Shown in pieces: positions 40,515 to 49,766 of a stretch of DNA of 64,000 bases. The position numbers were made by a program, and so were the translations under genes. Below the pieces are notes generated by a model. That model ran no database searches, was not told the origin of the DNA, and saw only the letters and a program-made list of their open reading frames with translations. Source of the stretch: JAIQFL01 sp035295745 (GTDB taxonomy: Bacteria > Acidobacteriota > Terriglobia > Bryobacterales > Bryobacteraceae); contig DATGIL010000070.1 of NCBI GenBank assembly GCA_035295745.1, positions 1 to 64,000 on the forward strand, written 5' to 3'. The stretch's first letter is position 1. Each line of letters opens with the position of its first letter.

Positions 40515-43244
40515 CTATCCCATGAAACCGGAGCGGCCCGTGTCTGAAGCTAGGGGCAAATCGTATCCGATCAAGCAGACCTGGTCCAGGGCGAACAGAA
40601 CTACGGACTCCACTCCAGCGGCGAACGCCATTTGCCTTTCCTTCTCCCAGGGAGTTGTGTTGTCGCTGACCCCCACCAGATGACTCGTCTGAGAAGGAGG
40701 AAATCCGAGCGTTGCGGGTAAATTGATCGACGCGCCGGCTTTGCTCAGATCTCTATCTCCTGTGTACGTGAAGTTTTCCGTCTTGAGGCAAGTTAAATTG
40801 GCGGGAGTCCAGTATGTCTTGGGCAAATTGATGAGGCGATTCAGCGGTGTGTCGTTGACGTCCGGCGGATAGAGTACCTCAAATCGGGCGTCGGCGTGGG
40901 TCTGCCTGACGAAGTTCGCAATCCCGCTTGTAAACTGCCCCACTAGGCCCGGCAGGAACGCACACTCTCGCGGGAACGCCGAGGGGTCCGTATTCTGATC
41001 GGAGATCAACCCGAGCGGTGTGCCGTATGCCGCCTGGAACGTACTCTTGGTGTAGTCATCGTAAAAGGGCATGCCCGGCCCGCCGTCTGCAAAGTACCAC
41101 CACTGCGCCTCTCCGAACTGCAGGTAGGGGATGACGCCGGCTGATGCTAATATGTTCGCCATATCCAGATACGCCTGCTGCCAAAACGCGGTGCTTGCGG
41201 GGCTGAAGTTGGTCTGCAGAGCAGGAGTGTTCACCCAAACTGGCCCGTTTGGATATCGCTGGGCAATTCCTGTCGCAAGGCTGTCGTCGCCATGTCGCAA
41301 TTCCATGCTGAAGGCTGACACGACATCGATTCCATACCCCTTCAGAGCACGGAAATAACTCTGGCTCCAGTCCCGCACGGCGCGATTCAATCGTGGCATG
41401 GCGTTCAGATCGGTTCGCCACGCTGAATCCCGATCTGCGGTAGGTCCCTCACCCCCCGAGAGAGTCGACCCACTAGCTGTTGCCGTCAGATTCGCACTGC
41501 TGTTAGTCGCCGAAAAGCCGACGCTATTACCCGCAGTTCCCATTGACCGAGAGACTATCGTCAGCGTCGCGCCATCGGCGTGTGCCCACACTGCCGACAA
41601 ACCAGCTGCAATCAGCAGTTCGAAGCACTTCGCGATGCTCGCTGGAGTATCGGTGGTCAGATTCACGTGCTGAATCGTCGTCTGGCCCACAGTGATCTGC
41701 GTTGTATCCGCAAACCGCGGAGTGCCGGCAAACTGCACGGTCGCAGACGCGTAAATATTCCCTGGAGAGCACAGCTCATAGAACCACATGGCCCCGGCAT
41801 AGTGGTTTGCTCTCCCTTGGAATCCGAGTTTATCGATCAGCCACGCGGTCCTCTCCGGCGCGAGAGCTAAAGAATGGTTTGTGTCCCAGTCGGTCGCCAG
41901 AGTTGTCCCCGGTGAAGGACTAAACCTGGGCAGGTCCGTTACCGGCAGCGCAATCTCCAAAAAATCGAAATACAGCCTTTGTCCCGTCACTCCGCTGTTC
42001 GTTACGACAACCGTGTGCGGGCCTGCCGCAACCTGCCCGAGAGACTGCCGGATCAAGACGTCTTCACCCGAACGGGCAAGGTCGAGCGTCACAGCGGCGC
42101 CTCCGTCCACCTGCACCGTCGCTTGAATCGATTTCGCGACTCCGTCCAGATACCTCGTGCCAAGGTACAGCGTATGCACAAAGGCTGCGGAGTAGGTAGC
42201 CTGCAAATGATCGCCCTGCGTTGTGCTATATCGACTCGATCCCCCAGAGTAATTTCCTCGATCCTCTGTCCACGTCCCCGTCCATGTGATTTCGCTTGCG
42301 TCGTCTTCGATTCGCCGGCTTCCTGGCCCAGCGACGCTATAAAGCAGATTCCTTCCTCCGACCTGCCAATTCGTGACCCCCACCGAAAATTCGCTGCGCT
42401 GAAAGCTCCCCGGCTGGATGTCCGCCGCCCAGGTCCAGCGCAACTTGCGCACATTGGTCGTGGTCACCTGGACTTTGTCTTTATCCACCAGATTTCCGAA
42501 ATCGAGACTCACATGCCACTCTTGGGGCGAGACCCCGCCACTGAACATCGTCCACTCAGGAGACCAGGTTTCCGTGCCAGCCCCATGAACTCCCCCGTAA
42601 ACCCCCACTCGATTGCCGTTCGATCCCGGCGCGCCATTGTACGTCAGCGTGATCTTCGCGCCGGTCGCCGCCGCCGAGATCACACAGCCGCTTTTGCCGT
42701 TGATGAGTTGAACGAGGGCGGCCGCCGCCGACTCCAACGTGTCGCCCGTCGCAAGGATGTAATTGACGTGATCTTCCAGCCACGCCAGTTCTATCGTGTC
42801 TCCGGTCGTCACCGCGCCTTGCAACTCCAGTTCCGCCGTCGCCGAAACGGAACTACTGGCCGAAGTGGCGTAATCCTTCAACGGAATCAAATGCAGGACT
42901 TCCACTGATTCGGATCCCTGCGTGTGCTCTTCCCAGATTCTCAAGTCCGACCAGCCAATCGAGTCGTAGCTATTGGAATCGAACGGTATGCACCCCGTCC
43001 GCAACTCATCATACGAAAGCGTGACGCCGCTCAAGTCGCCGTCTGGCAGGTTCCGTAATGCCGGGTGCTCGAAAACGTTGTCCCGGTTCCACTCCACGAC
43101 TGCCCAATCGAATTGCTGCCGCCAACATCCGGAGACCGTAAAGCCGCTGGTGCTGGTGCCGCTCAAAGCGGCCACGGTCGATGGTTCCTGAAAATAGCAT
43201 TGCAGGTCCCGATCAGGGCGAAGTTTGCTGAGTTGTTCTCCCAT
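40515..43244 (-). CDS. phage tail fibre/tip protein with TIM-barrel glycosidase-like C-terminus
   Basis: 909 residues, last gene of the cluster. The middle has a jelly-roll-like carbohydrate-binding region (GNYSGGSSRYSTTQGDHLQA; TVQVDGGAAVTLDLARSGED) and two similar cohesion-like repeats (GDTLESAAAALVQLINGKSG; TDTPASIAKCFELLIAAGLS). The C-terminal third resembles a glycoside-hydrolase TIM barrel: GYGIDVVSAFSMELRHGDDS, then AGVIPYLQFGEAQWWYFADG with a Glu in a strand-end position. It probably recognises or trims a cell-surface polysaccharide. The N-terminus overlaps the upstream stop by one base. Catalysis not proven. Confidence 0.75.
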   Translation of the reverse strand: MGEQLSKLRPDRDLQCYFQEPSTVAALSGTSTSGFTVSGCWRQQFDWAVVEWNRDNVFEHPALRNLPDGDLSGVTLSYDELRTGCIPFDSNSYDSIGWSDLRIWEEHTQGSESVEVLHLIPLKDYATSASSSVSATAELELQGAVTTGDTIELAWLEDHVNYILATGDTLESAAAALVQLINGKSGCVISAAATGAKITLTYNGAPGSNGNRVGVYGGVHGAGTETWSPEWTMFSGGVSPQEWHVSLDFGNLVDKDKVQVTTTNVRKLRWTWAADIQPGSFQRSEFSVGVTNWQVGGRNLLYSVAGPGSRRIEDDASEITWTGTWTEDRGNYSGGSSRYSTTQGDHLQATYSAAFVHTLYLGTRYLDGVAKSIQATVQVDGGAAVTLDLARSGEDVLIRQSLGQVAAGPHTVVVTNSGVTGQRLYFDFLEIALPVTDLPRFSPSPGTTLATDWDTNHSLALAPERTAWLIDKLGFQGRANHYAGAMWFYELCSPGNIYASATVQFAGTPRFADTTQITVGQTTIQHVNLTTDTPASIAKCFELLIAAGLSAVWAHADGATLTIVSRSMGTAGNSVGFSATNSSANLTATASGSTLSGGEGPTADRDSAWRTDLNAMPRLNRAVRDWSQSYFRALKGYGIDVVSAFSMELRHGDDSLATGIAQRYPNGPVWVNTPALQTNFSPASTAFWQQAYLDMANILASAGVIPYLQFGEAQWWYFADGGPGMPFYDDYTKSTFQAAYGTPLGLISDQNTDPSAFPRECAFLPGLVGQFTSGIANFVRQTHADARFEVLYPPDVNDTPLNRLINLPKTYWTPANLTCLKTENFTYTGDRDLSKAGASINLPATLGFPPSQTSHLVGVSDNTTPWEKERQMAFAAGVESVVLFALDQVCLIGYDLPLASDTGRSGFMG

Positions 43245-46200
43245 TAGAGTCGAATGACCACCGTGAGATCGGCGCCTGGAAGAGTCTGCCCCACCGCTCC
43301 CACTGAAAGTGTGATCTTGGCACCCGCCGTTAGCGGCGGCAGTGTCAATCCTCCCACGCTGTTCGACACGATCATGCCGGCGCTAATCGTTAAGGAGCAG
43401 TAAGCCGATCCGTTCACACATACTGTCATCTGAATAGGAGCGTCCGCCGTCGTCCCGAGTACCGCGAACACATCCCGTACGGCATGCGGCGCCTCTACCA
43501 CGACTGCCGGAGCGGCCGACGAGTTGATCGCCAGGAAGCCCGCCACTTGAATCGAATACTGTCCCCCGGACACTGTCCGCAAACCCCGATCGTCATTGTT
43601 GGTTAGAAAAATATTGGTGGTCGGGCTATTGCCGAACAGATTCGTCACAAATAACTCCGCGCTCGCAACCCGTACATCCGGCAACGAAATGGGATATGTC
43701 CAACTGCCGCTATAGGGACTTCCGAAGAACTCCGCGGAAAATGGCGCAATCATAGTCGTATTTTGCAGCCCGTAAATCGCGGACTGCGCGGTGTGTGGCG
43801 AAGCCGTGGTCCCATGCATCGCACGTGTCACCTGGTATGCCGGCCCGTTGGTCTGGACGGCATCCACGCGCATCACCTCGGCATCTACCTGAACGAAATT
43901 GCCCGCCTCCGCTGGCCCCGCTGAGTTAAGGCTCAAGACCGTGTCCGTGGCGCCAATTGCGGTCGTCAGCGCTAATGTCGGCGGCCCTTGCAACTCATCG
44001 TAATAGTGCGCTGTGAGGGTTCCGGACGAGATCGACTGCGTGTTTGTCAGCGAGGTGAACGAAACCCCGCTCACAATTATTCGACCGCCCCGGGGATCCG
44101 CCGACATACCGAAGAAGGGCCCCGGCGGAACATCGTTGTCGCCACCAGTTCCGCTGCCATCGATTTGCCATCTCGTCACTGTCGACAGTTCCGCGGCGCT
44201 TTCCAGGTCATTCACGTTTGCGGCCCTCCCGCTGATGTGCACCGTTTCTCCGCCACGATTCGGAATCCCAAACTGTACAGGGCTGCTCTTCGCCAGCGCT
44301 CCGAAATGCCAGCCGTTCTCCGCCACAACAAAAGAACTCGTTGCGTCCGGCTCCAAACTCCACGCTGGCGAGACGGTCACAACTGTGGCTGTGTTTGCGG
44401 ATACAGTCCTTTCTTGCCCCGCGCCTCTCCCCCGCGTGATGCGAACCAACATGTCCCGATAGCCATTGGCCGCCATCTGCAGGGTTTCGCTGCCAACAGT
44501 ATTCGCAGAATGGATGGTCGCCGCGAACTCGGGCTGCAGTTCCATGCGCCAATAAAAATTGGCATGATCGAAACTCGGATCGGGCGGTGCAAGCAATTGC
44601 TCCGGAAAGCCCGTGTCGGTGAACTGCGCAGCGACAGCCTGGTTCGTCGCGATTCGGAAGAGCTGTGCGGGCGTGGCTCCTCGATACACGTTGAAATTGC
44701 TTGTCCCCGCAGGAAAACTTAGCCCGCCAAGCGTGGCGCTTGTGCCGTCACATGCAATCGTCGCCGCAACCACAAAAGAGAGCCCGCTCTCCCCGCCCAC
44801 GCTATCGACCGCCGAGACGGCGTAGTAGTTCGTCTGTCCGGCTTTCAGGGTTCCTGATGTCCCCAGTGTCACCGCCAAGCTGATCAGCGGTACTCCTAAA
44901 CTGGAGGCCAGTGCGGTCGCAGGAGAAATGAAGCTCACACTCACTTCCGTGTCACTTGAACCATCGCTACTCGTGGTCGTCGACTCCGTCACCCCGTACT
45001 GAATCTCTCCATTGGAATCAAGCACAGTTCCCATCAGGGGCCTCGGCAGCCCCACTCCCGTCCGACTCTGCTGCCCGCCGCCAGTCGGAGATGTCACTTG
45101 CCCGTTCGTATCGGCATACCACGCATCATCGTGAATCTGTGCGGTGAGGCTCGAAGTGCGGTAGTTCGTCGCCGGTGAGATTTTGAGGACCCGGAAAGGC
45201 TGCCGGTCGAAGCCCTCCTTCAAATAGGTCAAGGTGATCAGATCGCCTGGTCTGATGCCGAACGCCTTCACGCTCGTCAGGAACTGAACATACGTGTTGC
45301 CCCGGATCGATTTATCCAGCGTGAACTTCAGGATTCGAGCCGCCTGATCGTAGTTCGGGATCCCGAGCGCCGTCAGGCTCGTGGAGACTTCCTGGCCAGT
45401 CTCGGCAATATCAACGGGATCTGCCAATTGATAACTGTCCTGCTGGTACGAGTTCAGCGCGTCCTGAAACTCGACCGTCAGCAGGTTCGGCGTATCCGCG
45501 ATGCTCCGCGAGGTGACTATCACACTCGGTGAGCCATCCACCTCCCGCATGATACCCGAATATCCGTTGCTACCGTCGCCAAATTCATAGCTTGGCCATC
45601 CGCCGTTAAGCTGCGCGGAGCTGTTGGACCAATCCGGCTTCACATTTCGTTCCAGCGCCAGTGTGTTCTCTACCTGAACTTGCAGCATTCCGCCCGGCCC
45701 GTAGGTGAGATATAGTCTGCTGCCATTGCGAATGCCGCGGACCACATCTCCACAACTCCTCCGCGTCTGCAGCACCAGGTTGCATTGAAATCTCGGGATG
45801 CTGATCGGATTCCCATTCAGATCTGTCGAGTTGATCGGTTGATCGCAATACGCTGCCGCGCTCGCGAAGCTCACCGGGTCGACTTCCGAGATTCCCCACC
45901 CGCCCCGCCTGAGCACATCCAGCAGAATCCAGACCGGATTACTCGAAAACTGATCGCTCGTGTAGGCCCCGTCCGGCGCGTAGATCGGCACCTTCAAACC
46001 TTGCGCCAGTACCTTCACAGTCGGCAGTGAGTTCCCACTGCTGATGCTGTTGGGTACAACCACCGAAAGATACGCCATGCTGCCATACGGATCCCCCGCC
46101 GGTTGCCCGTTGGCGTCCGTGAAGTTCGGGTCGAGAACCCCGTCGCGCGTACCCAACGTCTCGACGTTATACCAACCGGTACCCGTCATGTTCGTTCCCG

Positions 46201-47128
46201 ATACACCAAGCGGGATCTGAATGTCGTTCACCAGCACGGTCTGTACGGCCTGCATCTCTCCGATGCCTAGCAGCACTTCCATCCGCGTCAGGTTGCCGTC
46301 ATTGCGGGCGAACACTACCTCGGGCTCGTACCAGGCCGTTCCGTACACCATGGGAACAAAATCGTTGTAGCGCGCCTGATTGATCGACAGACCGGAAGTC
46401 GACCAGTCCTTCCCATAGGCGCGCACTGAAATCGCGGCAGGTATGAACTCCAATCCGCCGAATCGCAATTGCATTCCGCGCGCTTGGCAGTCTCCCCGCG
46501 TATATCCGCAAGACGTGTATGGCGCGCCATCGTTCAGCGTCCCCGTCCCTCCGGTCACGTCCGGCGAATATCCGCACCGGTAGTAACGCGAGTACTTGCC
46601 GTTCGGTCCGCCGCTGAGCGCCTCGGCGCGCTGGTCAGCCGTCGCTGGAAACTCCCAAGGGCATCGCCGCTGAATTCGCACTTGTGGAAGGAGCAGACGC
46701 TGCAGATTCATTCGATTCGTAGCCGTCAGCCGGAAGGTCGATTCCCGGATCTCATCAGGCGGATTGCAAATCCCCTGAAATACCACCACCGTATCGGTCA
46801 GGGCCACATTGCTCCGCAAATCGTAGAACAGAAACCCAACCGTCAATCGTGCGCCCTTCCATCCCATCGCACGTTCGATCTCTGAGAAATGCGAGTCCGC
46901 ATTTGCCAACACCAGCGAAATCTTCGGGCTTCCATCCACCCCCTGGTCGGACGCCGTCTGGATATCGAAACTACTGTGTTGGATCACTCGCGGAGCATAG
47001 GTCGTTGTTCCCACTGTCACCTTGTGTGTGCTCCACGATTCGGTGATCCCGTTCGACAAAACGCAGTCGAACAGTAGCAGCGGGGTATCCGTGACCGCCT
47101 GCTCTTTCAGACTAGAGGTGCTTTCCAT
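43244..47128 (-). CDS. large phage tail tip / hub protein
   Basis: 1294 residues. Residues about 1-250 resemble the tail hub and Cys-motif proteins of gene transfer agents (LANADSHFSEIERAMGWKGA; RRCPWEFPATADQRAEALSG; YYRCGYSPDV and YTSCGYTRGDC with paired Cys). The middle (about 300-650) looks like a tip-attachment region (IPRFQCNLVLQTRRSCGDVV); the C-terminal half has fibronectin-like and beta-sandwich repeats (LKAGQTNYYAVSAVDSVGGE). It overlaps the upstream gene by 17 bp. I expect it at the distal end of the tail. Specific assignment to DUF2163/BR0599-type proteins is tentative. Confidence 0.75.
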   Translation of the reverse strand: MESTSSLKEQAVTDTPLLLFDCVLSNGITESWSTHKVTVGTTTYAPRVIQHSSFDIQTASDQGVDGSPKISLVLANADSHFSEIERAMGWKGARLTVGFLFYDLRSNVALTDTVVVFQGICNPPDEIRESTFRLTATNRMNLQRLLLPQVRIQRRCPWEFPATADQRAEALSGGPNGKYSRYYRCGYSPDVTGGTGTLNDGAPYTSCGYTRGDCQARGMQLRFGGLEFIPAAISVRAYGKDWSTSGLSINQARYNDFVPMVYGTAWYEPEVVFARNDGNLTRMEVLLGIGEMQAVQTVLVNDIQIPLGVSGTNMTGTGWYNVETLGTRDGVLDPNFTDANGQPAGDPYGSMAYLSVVVPNSISSGNSLPTVKVLAQGLKVPIYAPDGAYTSDQFSSNPVWILLDVLRRGGWGISEVDPVSFASAAAYCDQPINSTDLNGNPISIPRFQCNLVLQTRRSCGDVVRGIRNGSRLYLTYGPGGMLQVQVENTLALERNVKPDWSNSSAQLNGGWPSYEFGDGSNGYSGIMREVDGSPSVIVTSRSIADTPNLLTVEFQDALNSYQQDSYQLADPVDIAETGQEVSTSLTALGIPNYDQAARILKFTLDKSIRGNTYVQFLTSVKAFGIRPGDLITLTYLKEGFDRQPFRVLKISPATNYRTSSLTAQIHDDAWYADTNGQVTSPTGGGQQSRTGVGLPRPLMGTVLDSNGEIQYGVTESTTTSSDGSSDTEVSVSFISPATALASSLGVPLISLAVTLGTSGTLKAGQTNYYAVSAVDSVGGESGLSFVVAATIACDGTSATLGGLSFPAGTSNFNVYRGATPAQLFRIATNQAVAAQFTDTGFPEQLLAPPDPSFDHANFYWRMELQPEFAATIHSANTVGSETLQMAANGYRDMLVRITRGRGAGQERTVSANTATVVTVSPAWSLEPDATSSFVVAENGWHFGALAKSSPVQFGIPNRGGETVHISGRAANVNDLESAAELSTVTRWQIDGSGTGGDNDVPPGPFFGMSADPRGGRIIVSGVSFTSLTNTQSISSGTLTAHYYDELQGPPTLALTTAIGATDTVLSLNSAGPAEAGNFVQVDAEVMRVDAVQTNGPAYQVTRAMHGTTASPHTAQSAIYGLQNTTMIAPFSAEFFGSPYSGSWTYPISLPDVRVASAELFVTNLFGNSPTTNIFLTNNDDRGLRTVSGGQYSIQVAGFLAINSSAAPAVVVEAPHAVRDVFAVLGTTADAPIQMTVCVNGSAYCSLTISAGMIVSNSVGGLTLPPLTAGAKITLSVGAVGQTLPGADLTVVIRL

Positions 47129-47900
47129 AGAAGACCTTCACAGTGCACGAATGCTGATTGACTCCGGTCGCCGTTGTTAGCAGAACGTCGTCCCCCAGTC
47201 GCGCGTTCTCATACACGCCGCCTGTTGTACTCGCCTTGTACGTCGAGGCCCCCGATTGCGGCTCGACTTGCACGCCATAGACATCCAGCGACTTCCCCGG
47301 CATTATCTCCAGTCCGAATGCGATCGAACTGGCCTGAAGATCTCCAGATGCCGTGAAAACTATTCGGCTCCAACCCGGCGTCACGCTGGCGACTTCTCTC
47401 TGGTTTCCCAGCAGCATCGTCACGGACGCAGCGTTCGACGATCGCACGTACGCACTGAAGCAGTAGAGATAGCCCGCCGGCGCCATGATCGTCTGCACTA
47501 TGCTTTGCGTGCCGGCACCCGAATTACTGACGTGCCACGCGTTCGCTCCCCCCGCCGGATCGGCAATCCCTGCCGTGATCGTCAGCAAGGGGCCGCAAGT
47601 CCAAACCGCGTTGTTCAGTTGATCGCTCCACGCCAGTAGGTTCGATGTCGGATCCAAGAATGTGAATCCGTTCAGCGTTCCCTCTGCTGCCGCGAAGAAC
47701 TGCTCCAACGCCGAGTTCTCTGCATCGCTCAACTGGGAGTAGGTCAAAGTCCATTCTGTATACTCGCCGTTCGGGTCAGCCAACTTCACACAACTGCCGT
47801 CAGCCGCCGTGTTTAGGACAGTCCGCAGCCGTCGCCGCTTCTGTACGGGAAACTGGCTCATCGCTCCAGTCTCCAGTTGTGGATACGCCAACATCGTCAT
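47112..47900 (-). CDS. phage distal tail protein with jelly-roll C-terminus
   Basis: 262 residues. The N-terminal 80 residues (SQLSDAENSALEQFFAAAEG; LNGFTFLDPTSNLLAW) are paralogous to the next gene upstream (47897-48256). The C-terminal part (VQTIMAPAGYLYCFSAYVRS; SSIAFGLEIMPGKSLDVYGV) resembles a carbohydrate-binding jelly roll, often found on tail tips. It overlaps its upstream neighbour by 4 bp. Likely part of the baseplate. Confidence 0.7.
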   Translation of the reverse strand: MTMLAYPQLETGAMSQFPVQKRRRLRTVLNTAADGSCVKLADPNGEYTEWTLTYSQLSDAENSALEQFFAAAEGTLNGFTFLDPTSNLLAWSDQLNNAVWTCGPLLTITAGIADPAGGANAWHVSNSGAGTQSIVQTIMAPAGYLYCFSAYVRSSNAASVTMLLGNQREVASVTPGWSRIVFTASGDLQASSIAFGLEIMPGKSLDVYGVQVEPQSGASTYKASTTGGVYENARLGDDVLLTTATGVNQHSCTVKVFYGKHL

Positions 47901-48256
47901 CCTCGGTTCTCGACCACTGTCAGCGAGGTCGCGCCGTTCATCTCCTCTGAGGTGATGAGGTCCAGTCCATCACTTGCCAGGCTGCAGCTCGGGTAGACCG
48001 TTCCATCCCATGGGTCCGTGAACGTGAAGGCGCCGAAACGCCCTTCGCTCATCTCGAAAAAGGTTTCCAACGCACTCATCTCCCCTTCGTCGAGTTGGTT
48101 CAGCCGGATCTCCCACCGATGCAGCGGCCCAGCCGAATCTCTATAACGCTGTTCCGTCCCGTCCAGGAATCGAAGCGTTTGGTTCCGAAAGCTCAACACT
48201 CGATTCGCCGGATATTGCGCCACCGCACTGGTCTTCAACTTGGGAAAGTTCACCAT
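47897..48256 (-). CDS. small phage distal tail protein (DUF2460-like)
   Basis: 119 residues: VNFPKLKTSAVAQYPANRVL, HRWEIRLNQLDEGEMSALET, FFEMSEGRFGAFTFTDPWDG. The FxFxDP ending of the core is like the tail tip proteins of DUF2460 type. It is related to the N-terminal part of the following gene, so the two arose by duplication. The start ATG overlaps the tape-measure stop by one base. Confidence 0.7.
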   Translation of the reverse strand: MVNFPKLKTSAVAQYPANRVLSFRNQTLRFLDGTEQRYRDSAGPLHRWEIRLNQLDEGEMSALETFFEMSEGRFGAFTFTDPWDGTVYPSCSLASDGLDLITSEEMNGATSLTVVENRG

Positions 48257-49062
48257 CAGAGTGCGCTCACGACATCGTTAATCGAGTTCATATTCAACAT
48301 CGCCTCCCGTACCGCCGCGGCAATATCACTGCTGTGATCCATGAAAGATCGTGCGTCCATTGCCTGGACATTGACTGTGATCTGAGGAACTGCCACCCCG
48401 GGACCGCTGCTAGTCCCGGCGCTTCCCTGCGTCACCACCCCGCCTGTGTTTCCAGCGTTACTGCTGGGCGGCGTCGGTCCAACCCGCCCACCACTTTGCG
48501 AGACTCCATTGCCAGCTCCGCCGTACGCTCGAGGTAACCCCATTTGGTCGTAGTCGCTCAGTCCGACGCTCGAACCCACATCTTCGCCCTGAAATGCAAT
48601 CGAGTCCGGCATCGCATACTTCGTCAGAATCGGAGCAGGGGGCGAATCGTCGCCGCTGAAAAGGCCTAGCAACCCGCCGATCAGTGGCACCATACCCAAT
48701 CCGCTCTTCAGCACGGACGATGCGATCGATTCGATTGTGCTCCCGATTCCTTCACCACCCGTACTCGCTCCAACCACGTCGCCCACCAATGGAACATTCG
48801 GAAACACGCTCTGCAACACCGTAGTAGCCGGGGAGTGCGCGCTCGTATCGCTCGGGTTGCTCGCCGTGCTTGACTTCCCCGGAGCAGTTGGCGAAGCGGA
48901 ATGCCACGTCATTGGCTTGGCCGTTTGGATCTGCTTCCCCGCGCCCGTGTCTATCCTGGTGACCCGCTCGCTTCCATCGATCGCCGAGTGATCGTTGCTC
49001 GAGTGGCCATGCGCCACCGCCGCGAATGTCTCATAGATCCTGTCTTGTGTTCTGCTGGGCAT
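48256..49062 (-). CDS. short tape-measure-like protein
   Basis: 268 residues. It has a polar, low-complexity N-terminus, two hydrophobic stretches (VFPNVPLVGDVVGAS; GLGMVPLIGGLLGLFSGDD) and a C-terminus VTVNV-like segment ending in ITVNVQAMDARSFMDHSSDI and AAAVREAMLNMNSINDVVSA, the shape of tape-measure C-termini. Position between the tail chaperones and the distal tail genes fits. At about 0.15 nm per residue (general rule) the tail would be only some 40 nm. If it is not the tape measure, none is present. Confidence 0.55.
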   Translation of the reverse strand: MPSRTQDRIYETFAAVAHGHSSNDHSAIDGSERVTRIDTGAGKQIQTAKPMTWHSASPTAPGKSSTASNPSDTSAHSPATTVLQSVFPNVPLVGDVVGASTGGEGIGSTIESIASSVLKSGLGMVPLIGGLLGLFSGDDSPPAPILTKYAMPDSIAFQGEDVGSSVGLSDYDQMGLPRAYGGAGNGVSQSGGRVGPTPPSSNAGNTGGVVTQGSAGTSSGPGVAVPQITVNVQAMDARSFMDHSSDIAAAVREAMLNMNSINDVVSAL

Positions 49063-49743
49063 CGCTTATCTCCCCCGCCACGGCCCTCTCCAAAATCACG
49101 AACGCTTCTACTTGCCGGGCCGACAAATGCTCGAAGTCTCTCGCACACAGGCGCCGCCGCACGAAATACTCCTCGATCCACGTCTGACTTTCCGCTGTGA
49201 TGTACGATCTAGGGCAAGTACGGAGTGAAACCGTACGTCTCATCCACACGATCGGCCCACCTTCAGTCACAATGCCCGGTATCCATCCACACCGCCGCTT
49301 CCGCTCCAGGCCGGATCTCCGGCAAACGTCGCACTTCCACCCGGCCTGGTTGGAAAACTGAAAATGGAAGGCGACTAGGAGTTTTTTCGTTCTGCTTCGT
49401 TCAGTCCGGTCTCCGTGCGCACAGCTTCCAACGCCTCTAGGAAAAGGGGCTCGGGACCAGACTCGGCCACCAGTTCAGGGGTAGCGTCCACGCCGTCGAT
49501 CGTCAGGCCGGCAACACTCTTCAGTCCCCAGACGACATACAGGCGGTCGATCTCCGCTTGCACCAGCGCGGCATCCATTCGGTCGCCCGGTTCCGTCCCG
49601 GCCTCCAGGAACTCCATATGGCGCGCCAGTTCCCGCACTCTCCGCATCAGCTCCACGCGCCGCGCAAAAGACATCCTCGTCACCGACAGCTTCACACCCG
49701 GTGCGGCTTTCGACTCCAGGACAGTGGTGCTTTCGTAAGTCAC
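49031..49743 (-). CDS. tail assembly chaperone G-GT fusion made by -1 ribosomal frameshifting
   Basis: The 0-frame protein (49375-49743) slips at 49381-49387; the -1 frame then runs without a stop to 49031, adding 116 residues to 121 for a 237-residue product. The added part holds a Cys cluster (WKCDVCRRSGLERKRRCGW) like a zinc site and a helical end (TWIEEYFVRRRLCARDFEHL; SARQVEAFVILERAVAG). No start codon exists in that frame before a GTG at 49270, which would cut off the Cys part, so fusion is the natural way to make it. Such G/GT pairs are known chaperones for the tape measure in long-tailed phages. Confidence 0.8.
49375..49743 (-). CDS. tail assembly chaperone G (0-frame product)
   Basis: 122 residues: MTYESTTVLESKAAPGVKLS at the start and AVRTETGLNEAERKNS at the end. 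Mostly helical (FARRVELMRRVRELARHMEF; DAALVQAEIDRLYVVWGLKS). It lies between the tail-tube and tape-measure genes, the standard place of the G chaperone. Its last sense codons CGA AAA AAC contain the slippery heptamer two codons before the TAG. Most ribosomes should end here and a minority shift to make the GT fusion. Confidence 0.75.
   Translation of the reverse strand: MTYESTTVLESKAAPGVKLSVTRMSFARRVELMRRVRELARHMEFLEAGTEPGDRMDAALVQAEIDRLYVVWGLKSVAGLTIDGVDATPELVAESGPEPLFLEALEAVRTETGLNEAERKNS
49381..49387 (-). promoter_or_regulatory. canonical -1 frameshift slippery heptamer A AAA AAC
   Basis: In the 0 frame the codons read CGA AAA AAC TCC TAG, so the heptamer A AAA AAC is exactly in the X XXY YYZ phase. 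The stop is 2 codons later, and the -1 frame beyond is open for 116 codons. This matches programmed frameshift sites of phage tail chaperone genes. No downstream stem-loop was folded. Confidence 0.85.
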
Positions 49744-49766
49744 AGCTCTCGTCTCCTCACCGCGCT

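Noticed and set aside
49031..49270. Separate 79-residue gene starting at GTG 49270
   Set aside because: The same frame is open upstream to the slippery heptamer and includes a Cys cluster; a frameshift fusion explains it better.
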